Program-made: the position numbers and the translations under genes
Assembly (NCBI GenBank): GCA_015056045.1
Contig: SVGZ01000003.1
Location: forward strand, 62,001 to 126,000
Length of the DNA stretch: 64,000 bases
DNA from: Clostridiales bacterium
Lineage (GTDB): Bacteria > Bacillota > Clostridia > Christensenellales > Christensenellaceae
Reading direction: 5' to 3'
Notes under the pieces: generated by a model
Databases searched by the model: none
Told to the model about the DNA's origin: nothing
Seen by the model: the letters and a program-made list of their open reading frames with translations, nothing else
In this document: piece after piece, positions 29,460 to 38,122 of the stretch
Layout: each line of letters starts with the position of its first letter
How positions within the stretch are numbered: the first letter of the stretch is position 1

Positions 29460-29860
29460 TTCTTTATCGTCGAAGGAACAATCCCTCCGTCTTTCGCTAT
29501 GCGAAAGCCACCTCCCTTTCACAAGGGAGGCTTTTTTAACTTAGAAATCGATCATAAATCATAGCGAATAATACATTCGGGCGCGGAAACCACGCCCCTA
29601 CGGATGCTTCAAAGTTGACTCTAAAAACAGAAACTTGGCTCTCCCTCTGGTTGCTCATGTAATATAATTTGGATCGTAAAAGAACAATCCCTCCGTCAAA
29701 AATCAAAGATCCTTGACACCTCCGCCGAGTTTTGCGTCAGCAATACTCGCATTCACAAGGGAGGCATTATATTTGAAATCGTTTTGCGTCAGCAATACGC
29801 CGAGTTTTGCGTCAGCAATACGCCGAGTTTTGCGTCAGCAATACTCGCTATCACTTAAAA
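29460..29860. repeat. Intergenic repeat island (reverse-oriented composite element plus nested GAGTTTTGCGTCAGCAATACTCG units)
   Basis: 29479-29601 is the reverse complement of the composite at 42896-43100; second hairpin element at 29680-29770 carries an internal insert. Confidence 0.85.
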
Positions 29861-29890
29861 AAAGAAGGCTTGCATTGCAAGCCACTTTTT

Positions 29891-30175
29891 TTAATCTTCT
29901 TCGTAGTACTGTTTTTCAAATTCGTGCCAGACGCGGTCGAGTTCTTCTTCACTTTCGATGGGTTCGAAGAGGTCGCCTTCTTCGTCTTCGATGAGCCTGA
30001 GGATGAGAACTTCGTCTTCAGCGATCTCATCGTTGGGTTCGGCGGGTGTCAGCGCGATATAGAAATCTTCGCCGCAGGGGAAAGTCATAACCTGTTCAAA
30101 ATCCACAACGTTGCCGGCATCATCTTCGAGGCTGATGATAGCGCTGTCATCATATACTTCGTTTTTCTTGCTCAT
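29891..30175 (-). CDS. DUF1292 family acidic protein
   Basis: MSKKNEVYDDSAIISLEDDAGNVVDFEQVMTFPCGEDFYIALTPAE... Confidence 0.88.
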   Translation of the reverse strand: MSKKNEVYDDSAIISLEDDAGNVVDFEQVMTFPCGEDFYIALTPAEPNDEIAEDEVLILRLIEDEEGDLFEPIESEEELDRVWHEFEKQYYEED

Positions 30176-30314
30176 AATTGCGTGTGCTTCCGCAAGGGCG
30201 AAAGCTTCCTTTCTTATTATAAAAGTTTATTTCAGATATTCTTCCCAAGCCTTTCGGTCTATAAAACCCTGTAATATTGCAGGCGATACTGCACTGCATC
30301 TTTCATTACAAGAT

Positions 30315-30758
30315 TTACTTCAGATATTCTGTCCAAGCCTGTCTGTCGATGAAGCCTTGCAGTATCGCCACTGCCGCCATCTTATCGACAACTTTTCTTC
30401 TGTCTTTCCTTCGCATATCGGCTTCGATGAGGAGCTTTTCCGCAAAAACGGTCGTCAAGCGCTCATCTTCAAAAGCGAGCGGAAGGCCGGATTTTTCCTG
30501 CAGCTTTTCGGCAAAGAGCTGGACTTTTTCCGCCATCGGGCCAAGAGTCCCGTTCATATTTTTTGGCAGACCGCAGACGATCAGCTCAACGGAATTTTCC
30601 TTGATCACATTGCAGATGTGTAAAAGATCCGCTTCTTCATCGCCTTTTCTTGTATAGCTCTCAAGCCCTTGCGCCGTGATGCGCATCGGGTCGGAAACGG
30701 CGATCCCTATTCTTCTATCGCCCATATCGAGCGCCATGATCCTCTTCTGATAAATCAT
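30315..30758 (-). CDS. ruvX: Putative pre-16S rRNA nuclease / Holliday junction resolvase-like
   Basis: MALDMGDRRIGIAVSDPMRITAQGLESY...VCGLPKNMNGTLGP...DERLTTV. Confidence 0.94.
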   Translation of the reverse strand: MIYQKRIMALDMGDRRIGIAVSDPMRITAQGLESYTRKGDEEADLLHICNVIKENSVELIVCGLPKNMNGTLGPMAEKVQLFAEKLQEKSGLPLAFEDERLTTVFAEKLLIEADMRRKDRRKVVDKMAAVAILQGFIDRQAWTEYLK

Positions 30759-31015
30759 CAGTCTTTAGAAAACTCCTCGATATAGGAGGAAACGATCTCT
30801 TCCAAGACCTGATCTCTGTCAAGACGGGAGATCAGCTTTCTTGCATCGTTGTAGCTTGTGATATAGGTCGGATCACCGGAAACGATATAACCGACGAGCT
30901 GATTCATCGGGTCATAGCCCTTTTCCTTCATTGCAAGGCAAACAAGCCTCAAAATCCCACGAACGGGATTTTCCATATCTTTATTAAATGAAAATTTCGT
31001 CGTCTTATCAAACAT
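30758..31015 (-). CDS. ireB: IreB family regulatory phosphoprotein (UPF0297)
   Basis: [55 protein letters not shown]. Confidence 0.93.
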   Translation of the reverse strand: MFDKTTKFSFNKDMENPVRGILRLVCLAMKEKGYDPMNQLVGYIVSGDPTYITSYNDARKLISRLDRDQVLEEIVSSYIEEFSKD

Positions 31016-31144
31016 CGGTGAAACTCCTTTCCTATGGCTTTATTATAACAGCAAGAGGGTCACTTTTCAATCACATCATTGGAGAATTTAAAACTTATAC
31101 ACAAATGACGGCATATTCTGCCGTCACTTATCACAATATCTTGT

Positions 31145-31300
31145 TTAGAGGCACATTTCGTGCAGTTTTCTTGCCAGGCAGCGCTTGCCCTTATGCATCA
31201 TACGGCAAAGCTCCGGCGAGACCTTTGGGTAAAGCATCGCGCCAATCATTGCACCCATCATGCCGCAAGCCGCTACACATACGATCGAACTTGTTTTCAT
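31145..31300 (-). CDS. 51-aa small membrane protein, YtxH-like N-terminus, Cys-containing
   Basis: GAGGTG RBS then MKTSSIVCVAACGMMGAMIGAMLYPKVSPELCRMMHKGKRCLARKLHEMCL*; below the ORF-track length cutoff. Confidence 0.6.
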   Translation of the reverse strand: MKTSSIVCVAACGMMGAMIGAMLYPKVSPELCRMMHKGKRCLARKLHEMCL

Positions 31301-31394
31301 TGCAACACCTCATTTCGATTTTTTCTTAGTGTTGCCTTTTTTCGGGAAATTATGCGGAAAATAATTTTTAATATAAAAGCAGTTTTTGAAGTAT

Positions 31395-31740
31395 TCATAA
31401 GGGTTTCCGCGCCCGAATGAATTTATCGCTATGATTTGCGATTGATTTTCAAGTTTTAAAAATATAAAGCCTCCCTTGTGAAAGGGAGGTGGCTTTCGCA
31501 TAGCGAAAGACGGAGGGATTGTTCCTTCGACAATAAAGAGATTCAAACAATCCCTCAGTCATATTTGCAAACGAAACACTGCGGGCGATCAATGATCGCC
31601 CCTACAATTTTAATCAGATTGTTTTTCTGCTCTTTTTCCAAGTGAATTATCTTTTTCTCCGTAGGGGCGTGGTTTCCGCGCCCGTTTAATCCTTACCCTA
31701 TGTTATTAATTTCGGGAGGGGTAACCCCCCCTACAGTCTG
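31395..31740 (+). repeat. Composite intergenic repeat with GTAG hairpins
   Basis: Shared order with 42896-43290: cgcggtttcc-hairpin, CCTCCCTT element, 'gttccttcgacaataaagagattcaaacaatccctcag', 'gcgatcaatgatcgcccctac'. Confidence 0.88.
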
Positions 31741-31814
31741 AAAGATAGTTTTGATATTCTTTTTCACGAAAAAACACCTCCCTGCGAGTTTTCACGCAGG
31801 GAGGCTCTTATTCT

Positions 31815-32960
31815 TTAATACACCGGCGAAATCGACCTGATCCGCAGAACAACTCTCTTTAAAATCTCCACGGCCTGATCAACTTCCTCCATCGTGTTCA
31901 TATGCCCGAGGCTCAGACGAATCGAATGTTTCGCTTCCGATTCCGAAAGACCCATCGCAAGAAGCACGTGCGAAGCCTCCGCTGCACCTGCGGAACAAGC
32001 TGAACCGCCTGAAGCGGCAAGTCCTTCCATATCAAGGCTCAAAAGAACCGCATCGCTTCCTGCACCGGGAAAACGGAAATTAACTGTACCGGGCAGCCTG
32101 TGTTCACGGTTTCCGTTGAGATAGACATCGGGAATTTCCGCAAAAATGCGCTTTTCCAGATGTTCACGCATGGCGCTGATCCTTGCGGTCTCTTCCTGCA
32201 TTTCCGACACGGCAAGAGAAAGTGCAGTTCCCATTGCCACGATCGAAGCCGTGTTTTCCGTACCGGGTCTTTGGTTGCGTTCCTGTGCACCACCACGCAT
32301 AAGTTTGGCAATGTTCACACCGTCACGAATATACAGCGCACCAACGCCTTTGGGCGCATGAAATTTATGTGCAGAAATCGAAAGCAGGTCGATGTTTTCC
32401 GCTTCCACATCGATGGGCAGATGCCCCGCCGCCTGCACCGCATCCGTATGGAATAAAATGCCGTGTTCACGGGCAAGTTTGCCGATTGCAGCGATCTCAT
32501 TGACAGTCCCGACTTCGTTGTTCGCATACATGATGCTGATGAGTGCAGTATCCTCTCGGATCTCTTTTGCAACGGCTTCGGCGGTAATGCGACCGGTTTT
32601 ATCGGGCTTGACATAGGAAACCGAGAATCCCTGTTCTTCCAAACGTTCGCAGGTATATAAAACGGCATGATGCTCGACCATAGAGGTGATCATGTGCTTG
32701 CCTTTTGCCAAAGCCATCGCGCCTGTGATCGCCCAGTTATCGCTTTCCGTTCCGCAGCTCGTAAAAAAGATCTCACGCGGAAGCTTTGCACCGATGGCAG
32801 AAGCGACCTGTTTTCTCGCCTTTTCGATGAGGCTGTGCGCAGATCTTCCCATGGCGTAAAGCGAAGAAGGGTTGCCGTATTCTTCCGATAAAACGGGAAG
32901 CATGCTTTCAATAACTTCCGGGCGGACTTTTGTCGTTGCCGCATTATCAAAATAGATCAT
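31815..32960 (-). CDS. Cysteine desulfurase (NifS/IscS family)
   Basis: MIYFDNAATTKVRPEVIESMLPVLSEEYGNPSSLYAMGR...ISAHKFHAPKGVGALY...SGGSACSAG. Confidence 0.95.
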   Translation of the reverse strand: MIYFDNAATTKVRPEVIESMLPVLSEEYGNPSSLYAMGRSAHSLIEKARKQVASAIGAKLPREIFFTSCGTESDNWAITGAMALAKGKHMITSMVEHHAVLYTCERLEEQGFSVSYVKPDKTGRITAEAVAKEIREDTALISIMYANNEVGTVNEIAAIGKLAREHGILFHTDAVQAAGHLPIDVEAENIDLLSISAHKFHAPKGVGALYIRDGVNIAKLMRGGAQERNQRPGTENTASIVAMGTALSLAVSEMQEETARISAMREHLEKRIFAEIPDVYLNGNREHRLPGTVNFRFPGAGSDAVLLSLDMEGLAASGGSACSAGAAEASHVLLAMGLSESEAKHSIRLSLGHMNTMEEVDQAVEILKRVVLRIRSISPVY

Positions 32961-33008
32961 ATTGACTCCGAAAAAAGATGCCCTTTTTTATGAGCATCCC
33001 CAAATATT

Positions 33009-33839
33009 TTAGATAAATTCGATCACAGAAGCGTGTGCGCCTGTGTTTTTCTTATCCCTGCGGTAAGAATAGAAAAGCTCCGGATTGCAATAGGTGCAAT
33101 GCTCGGAAAGCGTGATATTTTCCGCAGGAATGCCGAGTTTTTTCAGCTGCATCAGGCAGGCCATCGGCAGATCGACAAAGAGCTTGCCTTCGCGTTTGAT
33201 GATCAGGCTTTCGCCAAATCTTTCGCGGAAAAGCGATGCGACATCTTCCTGCACTTCAAAACAGCAGGCTTTGATCGAAGGCCCAAGGCCGAAAATGATA
33301 TCCTCCGGCATAACGCCGTAAAGTGCCGTGAGTTTCCCCATAATCGAGCCGAAAACGCCCTCATAAATGCCTCTCCAGCCTGCATGACAGACGCCTGCAG
33401 TTCTTCCCTTTTTATCGGCAAAGAAGATCGGCGTGCAGTCTGCGTGGATCGTTGCGGCAACGATCTCTTTCTGATCGATGATGATGCCGTCGCAGAAAGG
33501 CAGCTCGTTTTCACGGAAGAGGCCCATGCCCCTGTGTTCCAGATCGACCCGTTCGAGGTTGATCCCGTGTTCATAATGGCAGATGACGACCTTGTTTTCA
33601 TCAAAGCCGACCGCATTGGCAAAACGGGAAAAATTCTTCTCGACATTGCCCGGTGTCATTTCGCGCTTAAAGCTCATGTTCAGGCTTTTCTGGTTGCCTT
33701 CGGAAACACCGCCGATCCTTGTGGAAAAAGCGTGCCGAAGGAAGCCCAGCTCCGAAAAAGCGGGGATCGTATAATAGACGACGCCCTGATTTTCCGCAAT
33801 GGCGAAGCCTTTTTTAACTTTTGCCAGATAATCCTTCAT
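33009..33839 (-). CDS. Multicopper polyphenol oxidase / YfiH-YlmD (purine nucleoside phosphorylase LACC1 family)
   Basis: AFSTRIGGVSEG...ATIHADCTPIFFADKKGRTAGVCHAGWRGIYEGV...CTYCNPELFYSYRRDKKNTG. Confidence 0.93.
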   Translation of the reverse strand: MKDYLAKVKKGFAIAENQGVVYYTIPAFSELGFLRHAFSTRIGGVSEGNQKSLNMSFKREMTPGNVEKNFSRFANAVGFDENKVVICHYEHGINLERVDLEHRGMGLFRENELPFCDGIIIDQKEIVAATIHADCTPIFFADKKGRTAGVCHAGWRGIYEGVFGSIMGKLTALYGVMPEDIIFGLGPSIKACCFEVQEDVASLFRERFGESLIIKREGKLFVDLPMACLMQLKKLGIPAENITLSEHCTYCNPELFYSYRRDKKNTGAHASVIEFI

Positions 33840-34288
33840 CGTTTGATGAGCTGTTTTAATTCAGCCATAAAGGTATCGACGTCTTTGAATTCCCTGTAAA
33901 CAGAGGCAAAGCGGACGTATGCGACCTCGTCTGTTTCCTTGAGGGCATCCATGACCATTTCGCCGATCTCTTTGACGGGGACTTCGTTCCGGACGTCGTT
34001 CGAGACTTTTCTTTCGATGGAAATAGCGATGGACTCGATCTTATCCATGGAAACGTTGCGCTTTTCGCAGGCTTTGATGATGCCTCTTTTGATTTTTTCG
34101 ATGTCAAACTGCTCTCTTGTGCCGTCTTTTTTGACGACCATGATCGCACCGCGTTCTGCCTTTTCGTATGTTGTGAAACGCCTTCCGCACTGGATGCATT
34201 CACGCCTTCTGCGGATGGATGTACCGTCATCAAGCGGTCTGGAATCCACTACCTTGCTGTCGCTGCAGCCGCAAAAAATACACTTCAT
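33836..34288 (-). CDS. nrdR: Ribonucleotide reductase transcriptional repressor
   Basis: MKCIFCGCSDSKVVDSRPLDDGTSIRRRRECIQCGRRFTTYEKAE. Confidence 0.97.
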   Translation of the reverse strand: MKCIFCGCSDSKVVDSRPLDDGTSIRRRRECIQCGRRFTTYEKAERGAIMVVKKDGTREQFDIEKIKRGIIKACEKRNVSMDKIESIAISIERKVSNDVRNEVPVKEIGEMVMDALKETDEVAYVRFASVYREFKDVDTFMAELKQLIKR

Positions 34289-34312
34289 ATTTTCTCCTGT
34301 GTTAAAAAAACC

Positions 34313-34567
34313 TTACTTTACCGTCTCGCAGAGCGAAACATCCACCTCGACAAGAACGGTATCATCCCCGAATTTGACGATATTTCCAAAAGGGATCACG
34401 ATCTGTTTTGTATAAAAGACCCCGAGGAAACTATTGCATGGCATCGGCACGGCGATCGCACAGATCCTTCCCGAGCATTCATCCAGAATGAGGTCCGAAA
34501 TGCAGCCGAGCCTTGCGCCGTCTATTAAGTTGATGACCTGTTTTTGCCTCAAATGACAATACCGCAA
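34313..34567 (-). CDS. YlmC/YmxH family PRC-barrel sporulation-associated protein
   Basis: LRYCHLRQKQVINLIDGARLGCISDLILDECSGRICAIAVP...; TTG start after GGGGGTG. Confidence 0.85.
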   Translation of the reverse strand: MRYCHLRQKQVINLIDGARLGCISDLILDECSGRICAIAVPMPCNSFLGVFYTKQIVIPFGNIVKFGDDTVLVEVDVSLCETVK

Positions 34568-34676
34568 GATAAACACCCCCACAGTGTATATTATGCGCAA
34601 TATATCATTTAAGTTCATTATAGCATGGCATTCCCCGCTTTGCAAAAAATATTCTCCCCGTTTCAAAAGTTTTTTA

Positions 34677-34705
34677 TTGCATTCGGCATTTATTGGGATT
34701 ATAAT
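34677..34705 (+). promoter_or_regulatory. Sigma-70 promoter for tRNA-Ala
   Basis: TTGCAT-N17-TATAAT. Confidence 0.8.
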
Positions 34706-34717
34706 GTTTTTGTCCGT

Positions 34718-34793
34718 GGGGGTATGGCTCAGTTGGTAGAGCGTCGCGTTCGCAATGCGAAGGCCAGGGGTTCGAATCCCCTTATCTCCACCA
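34718..34793 (+). tRNA. tRNA-Ala(CGC)
   Basis: GGGGGTATGGCTCAGTTGGTAGAGCGTCGCGTTCGCAATGCGA...TATCTCCACCA; G3:U70 alanine identity pair. Confidence 0.93.
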
Positions 34794-34830
34794 AAATCGG
34801 CGAGGTTCGAAAGAACTTTGCCGATTTTAC
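34793..34830 (+). terminator. Terminator after tRNA-Ala
   Basis: AAAATCGGCGAGGTTCgaaaGAACTTTGCCGATTTT. Confidence 0.8.
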
Positions 34831-35009
34831 TTTTTCCCTTTTCACTCTTCACTTTTCCCTGTTTATTGCCGATTTTGGTGGAAGTAACAGGTAAGTGAGT
34901 TTTCCTCCGGAAAAACTCAGTGAATAGTGAAGAAGTTTAGGAATCTATTTCGTGACCATTCATGACCATTTCATGACCATTTCATGACAAATTCCAAAAT
35001 CACTTTTTT

Positions 35010-35849
35010 CTAAATATCCGCAAAATCCTCTATGATCCTCCGCTCGAGGTCTTCCATCGCGCGCCTTACCCTTGCCTCTTCCTCTTCCTTGGTGTAGACA
35101 CGTTCCCAGGATTCACGCGGAAATTTCTTTTGATCTTCCGCTTCCCAATCGCCAAGCCTCCGCTTCCAATCGACAGGCGTACCCTTGCTTGTCTGCCAGT
35201 TCCGCTCTGCAAAATGATCAAAGAAGCGCCGTTTATCCACAAAAACATAGCCTTTCTCGTGGCAATACTCCTCTATTTCCCCAAGAGTCGGCGGCAATAT
35301 GTTTTCGGAAGAAAGATCTGAAAAAGAAGGCAGGTCGGAAGCCATTTTGTTTTCTTCCTTCTCTTCTTTTTTATTTTCTTTTTCTTTTGTTTTGTTTTCT
35401 TCAGTTTTATTTATTGCATTTCCGTCAGCAGAAACCTCTGTTTCCGCAGCAGAAACCTCCTCTTCCTTTTCTTCTTCAATGAGGAGAAACGCACGATCAT
35501 CCGCAACGACCCTTTTCTTTACTGCACCAAAATAGAATTCCTGAATCTCCCTTGAAGTCAGGATCCCGTGCTGCTGATACATCCCTTCATCAAATATTTT
35601 TCTTTCGATCGCGCGCTGAACGACTTTTTTCAGCAAGTCAAAAGGTATCTCCCAATCATTCGCAAAAAGCAGCGCACTATCTTCATCCCAATAGCAATAA
35701 TAGCCTTCACCGCCGTAGATTTCCTGCAGAAGGCAAATCACCGCCGCATAGCCCATCAGCCCGAACTCTGCCTTGATCAGGCGCATTTTTGTGCTTGGGT
35801 GTACATCTACCGCAAAATAATCCAGCTCTTTTTTTCTTGGCCTTGCCAT
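35010..35849 (-). CDS. DUF4373 / DnaD-like replication-type protein (phage/ICE-like)
   Basis: MARPRKKELDYFAVDVHPSTKMRLIKAEFGLMGYAAVICLLQEIYGGEGYYCYWDEDSALLFANDW. Confidence 0.75.
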   Translation of the reverse strand: MARPRKKELDYFAVDVHPSTKMRLIKAEFGLMGYAAVICLLQEIYGGEGYYCYWDEDSALLFANDWEIPFDLLKKVVQRAIERKIFDEGMYQQHGILTSREIQEFYFGAVKKRVVADDRAFLLIEEEKEEEVSAAETEVSADGNAINKTEENKTKEKENKKEEKEENKMASDLPSFSDLSSENILPPTLGEIEEYCHEKGYVFVDKRRFFDHFAERNWQTSKGTPVDWKRRLGDWEAEDQKKFPRESWERVYTKEEEEARVRRAMEDLERRIIEDFADI

Positions 35850-35929
35850 AAAACTCCTTTCATGCCTTTTTTCCCGGCATAGCTTTTGTTATATACAGCA
35901 TAACAGAGCTTTTCGCTGCACAGTCCGTG

Positions 35930-36190
35930 AAGTTTCGGCACTTCGTACGCCGAACTTCCCAAAGTTCTAACCTTCGCGCTTACCGCTTGCGCGATATGCT
36001 TCGCATACCGGTTAAAACTTTCCAGTTAATCTGTTGAAAGATAGTAAGAGTTTCGTCACTTTGTACGCCGAACTTCCAATTATCCTGTTAATAGAAAGTA
36101 AAAGTTTCGGCACTTCGTATGCCGAACTTCCCCAGTTATTCTGTTGAAAGATAGTAAGAATTTCAGCACTTCGTACGCCGAACTTCCCTC
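35930..36190. repeat. ~55-bp repeats with GTTCGGC...GCCGAAC hairpin (4 copies)
   Basis: ctgttgaaagatagtaagagtttcg(g/t)cacttcgtacgccgaacttcc at ~36031, 36085, 36141, plus a partial at ~35931; related copies at 51382-51575. Confidence 0.85.
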
Positions 36191-36257
36191 TTCTTTACAT
36201 TGATCCTGATTTTTAATATAATAGATTTATCAGATCCGAGCAGGAGGAAAACATCAT

Positions 36258-36965
36258 ATGAATGAAAAGATCCGCTCTCTTCGTATTGAAAAAGGTCTTT
36301 CCGAAAAGGAAATGGCAAAAATTCTTGGCATCACGCCCTATCGCCTCATGCTCCTTGAGGAAGGCTCGCAAATGCCCAATGAAAACGAACAGAAAATTCT
36401 TTTGAACCAGTTCGGCTTCCGCTTTGAAATAGCAAAAGAAGAACTGCCCGATACAGAAGCAGTCGAGTGCATAAGCTTCCGCATCACAAAGGATGAACTT
36501 GCCCCTTCGCTCAAAAAAATCAACTTTATGTCTTGGCGCAGAATGTTTTACAGCATAATCATAATTGTTCTGCTTCTCGTGTATGCACATCTGATGCATA
36601 ACGAAACTACGAAAATTATGGGCACCACCACTTTGCTCGTCATAAGCTCTGCTTTTAGTACGTTTTTCTTCAGGCAAAAGAAAGCAAACAAAGAATCTCT
36701 CCTCACTATTCCGCAGCGTGAATATCGCCATACTTTTTTCAGAAAGTACATGATCGTCGATATTTTCAAAGAGGATGAGCATATCCTGATGGAAAAAATC
36801 CCGTATGAACAGATCGACGCCGTTTATGAAACGCCTGTGCTTATTTTCCTGCATTATCGGAACAGGTCTTACCTCATCAAAAAGGACGCGCTTGCCGAAA
36901 ACAGCATCGTTAACAGATTTATCGCCACGCTTCCTAAAAACAAAGTCATTCGAAGCAAAAAGTAA
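36258..36965 (+). CDS. Membrane-anchored XRE-type HTH protein with C-terminal YcxB/PH-like domain
   Basis: MNEKIRSLRIEKGLSEKEMAKILGITPYRLMLLEEG (HTH_3); two TM stretches; IPYEQIDAVYETPVLIFLHYRNRSYLIKKDALAE. Confidence 0.7.
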   Translation: MNEKIRSLRIEKGLSEKEMAKILGITPYRLMLLEEGSQMPNENEQKILLNQFGFRFEIAKEELPDTEAVECISFRITKDELAPSLKKINFMSWRRMFYSIIIIVLLLVYAHLMHNETTKIMGTTTLLVISSAFSTFFFRQKKANKESLLTIPQREYRHTFFRKYMIVDIFKEDEHILMEKIPYEQIDAVYETPVLIFLHYRNRSYLIKKDALAENSIVNRFIATLPKNKVIRSKK

Positions 36966-36977
36966 AAAGGAGTCCCC

Positions 36978-37823
36978 ATGAAAGCATTATTTACCCTTAC
37001 ATCCGCAGAATCACGCAGACTCATCGCCAAAGGCGTCGCAGCCATGCCCGAAGTGAAAAAAGCCTGGGAAAGCGCATACCTCGTTTTGGCAGGCGGCACG
37101 ACAAACGGTTTCGTTGCACAGGAGCTTCTTTGCGATAAGTCCATCGAACCGCAGCGCACAACGGCAGGCATCAGCACAGACGGCGTTTTATGCGTCACTT
37201 CCGATGCTTCGAGGAAGTTCTTCCCCAATGTTTTTTACAAAGGCGAGGCAAGGCCGCAGATGTCCATTCAGGATGCCTTTAACGATTTCCACAGGGAAAC
37301 GGTCGTCATCAAAGGCGCCAATGCTTTTGATATGGAAGGCAGAGTCGGCATCATCACAGCCGGTTTTGACGGCGGAACTGTTCCGAGGCTCATGGGCACG
37401 GTCACTTCCAAAGGCCTTTTATGGGTCACGCCCGTCGGTCTTGAAAAGCTTGTTCCCAATGTGGCAAAATCCGCGGCAGCTTTAGGCGGTGCCAATTCGA
37501 TCGATATTTCCATGGGCGCAGACCCGGGAATGTTCTGCATTTCCGGCACGAAGATCGTTACAGAGATCGAAGCGATCAAAATTCTTTTCGGGCTTGAAGC
37601 AAACCTCATCTGTGCAGGCGGTGTCGGCGGCAACGAAGGCGCTGTTACGCTGACCGCAGAAGGCGAAAAAGAGGCCGTTGAAGCGCTTGTGGAATTTCTG
37701 GAAAAAGAAGTCAAAGGCGAAAAGCCCGTTCCCGGCAACAAAGGCGATTGCGAACACTGCGTATACCGTTTCTGCCGCTATCAGGGCAAAAAGAAGGAAG
37801 ATTTGCCCGCTTGGCTCAGATAA
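36978..37823 (+). CDS. Conserved hypothetical protein, Gly-rich with C-terminal CxxCxxxxC
   Basis: MKALFTLTSAESRRLIAKGVAAMPEVKKAWESAYLVLAGGTTNGFVAQELL...GDCEHCVYRFCRYQGKKKEDLPAWLR; good RBS and codon-like composition. Confidence 0.7.
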   Translation: MKALFTLTSAESRRLIAKGVAAMPEVKKAWESAYLVLAGGTTNGFVAQELLCDKSIEPQRTTAGISTDGVLCVTSDASRKFFPNVFYKGEARPQMSIQDAFNDFHRETVVIKGANAFDMEGRVGIITAGFDGGTVPRLMGTVTSKGLLWVTPVGLEKLVPNVAKSAAALGGANSIDISMGADPGMFCISGTKIVTEIEAIKILFGLEANLICAGGVGGNEGAVTLTAEGEKEAVEALVEFLEKEVKGEKPVPGNKGDCEHCVYRFCRYQGKKKEDLPAWLR

Positions 37824-38122
37824 AAATTTTGGAGCGTATCCGTGTGATGCGCTCCTTTTTTAAGTATGAGGGAAAAGTGAAGAGTGAATAAGTAAGGTAG
37901 TTTTGCTTCGCAAAACGATTTTTTGTCTGCAGTTGTCACGTAAGAAGTATCTTTCATACTGTCAGGGAGTGGTTTTCCTTCCCAAAATATAAAAATACAG
38001 CGTAATAATAAAATCAGGTGCGGAAACCACGCACAAATACTGCAAAAAAATTATCAAAAATCCCCACAAAACCGTGATAATATGGTATCATAAATAAAAC
38101 ACCCTTCAAAAAGGAGCATAAC

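Noticed and set aside
35930-36190. Possible CRISPR array
   Set aside because: No unique spacers of CRISPR size, repeats diverge and contain the hairpin itself, and no cas genes are in the window.
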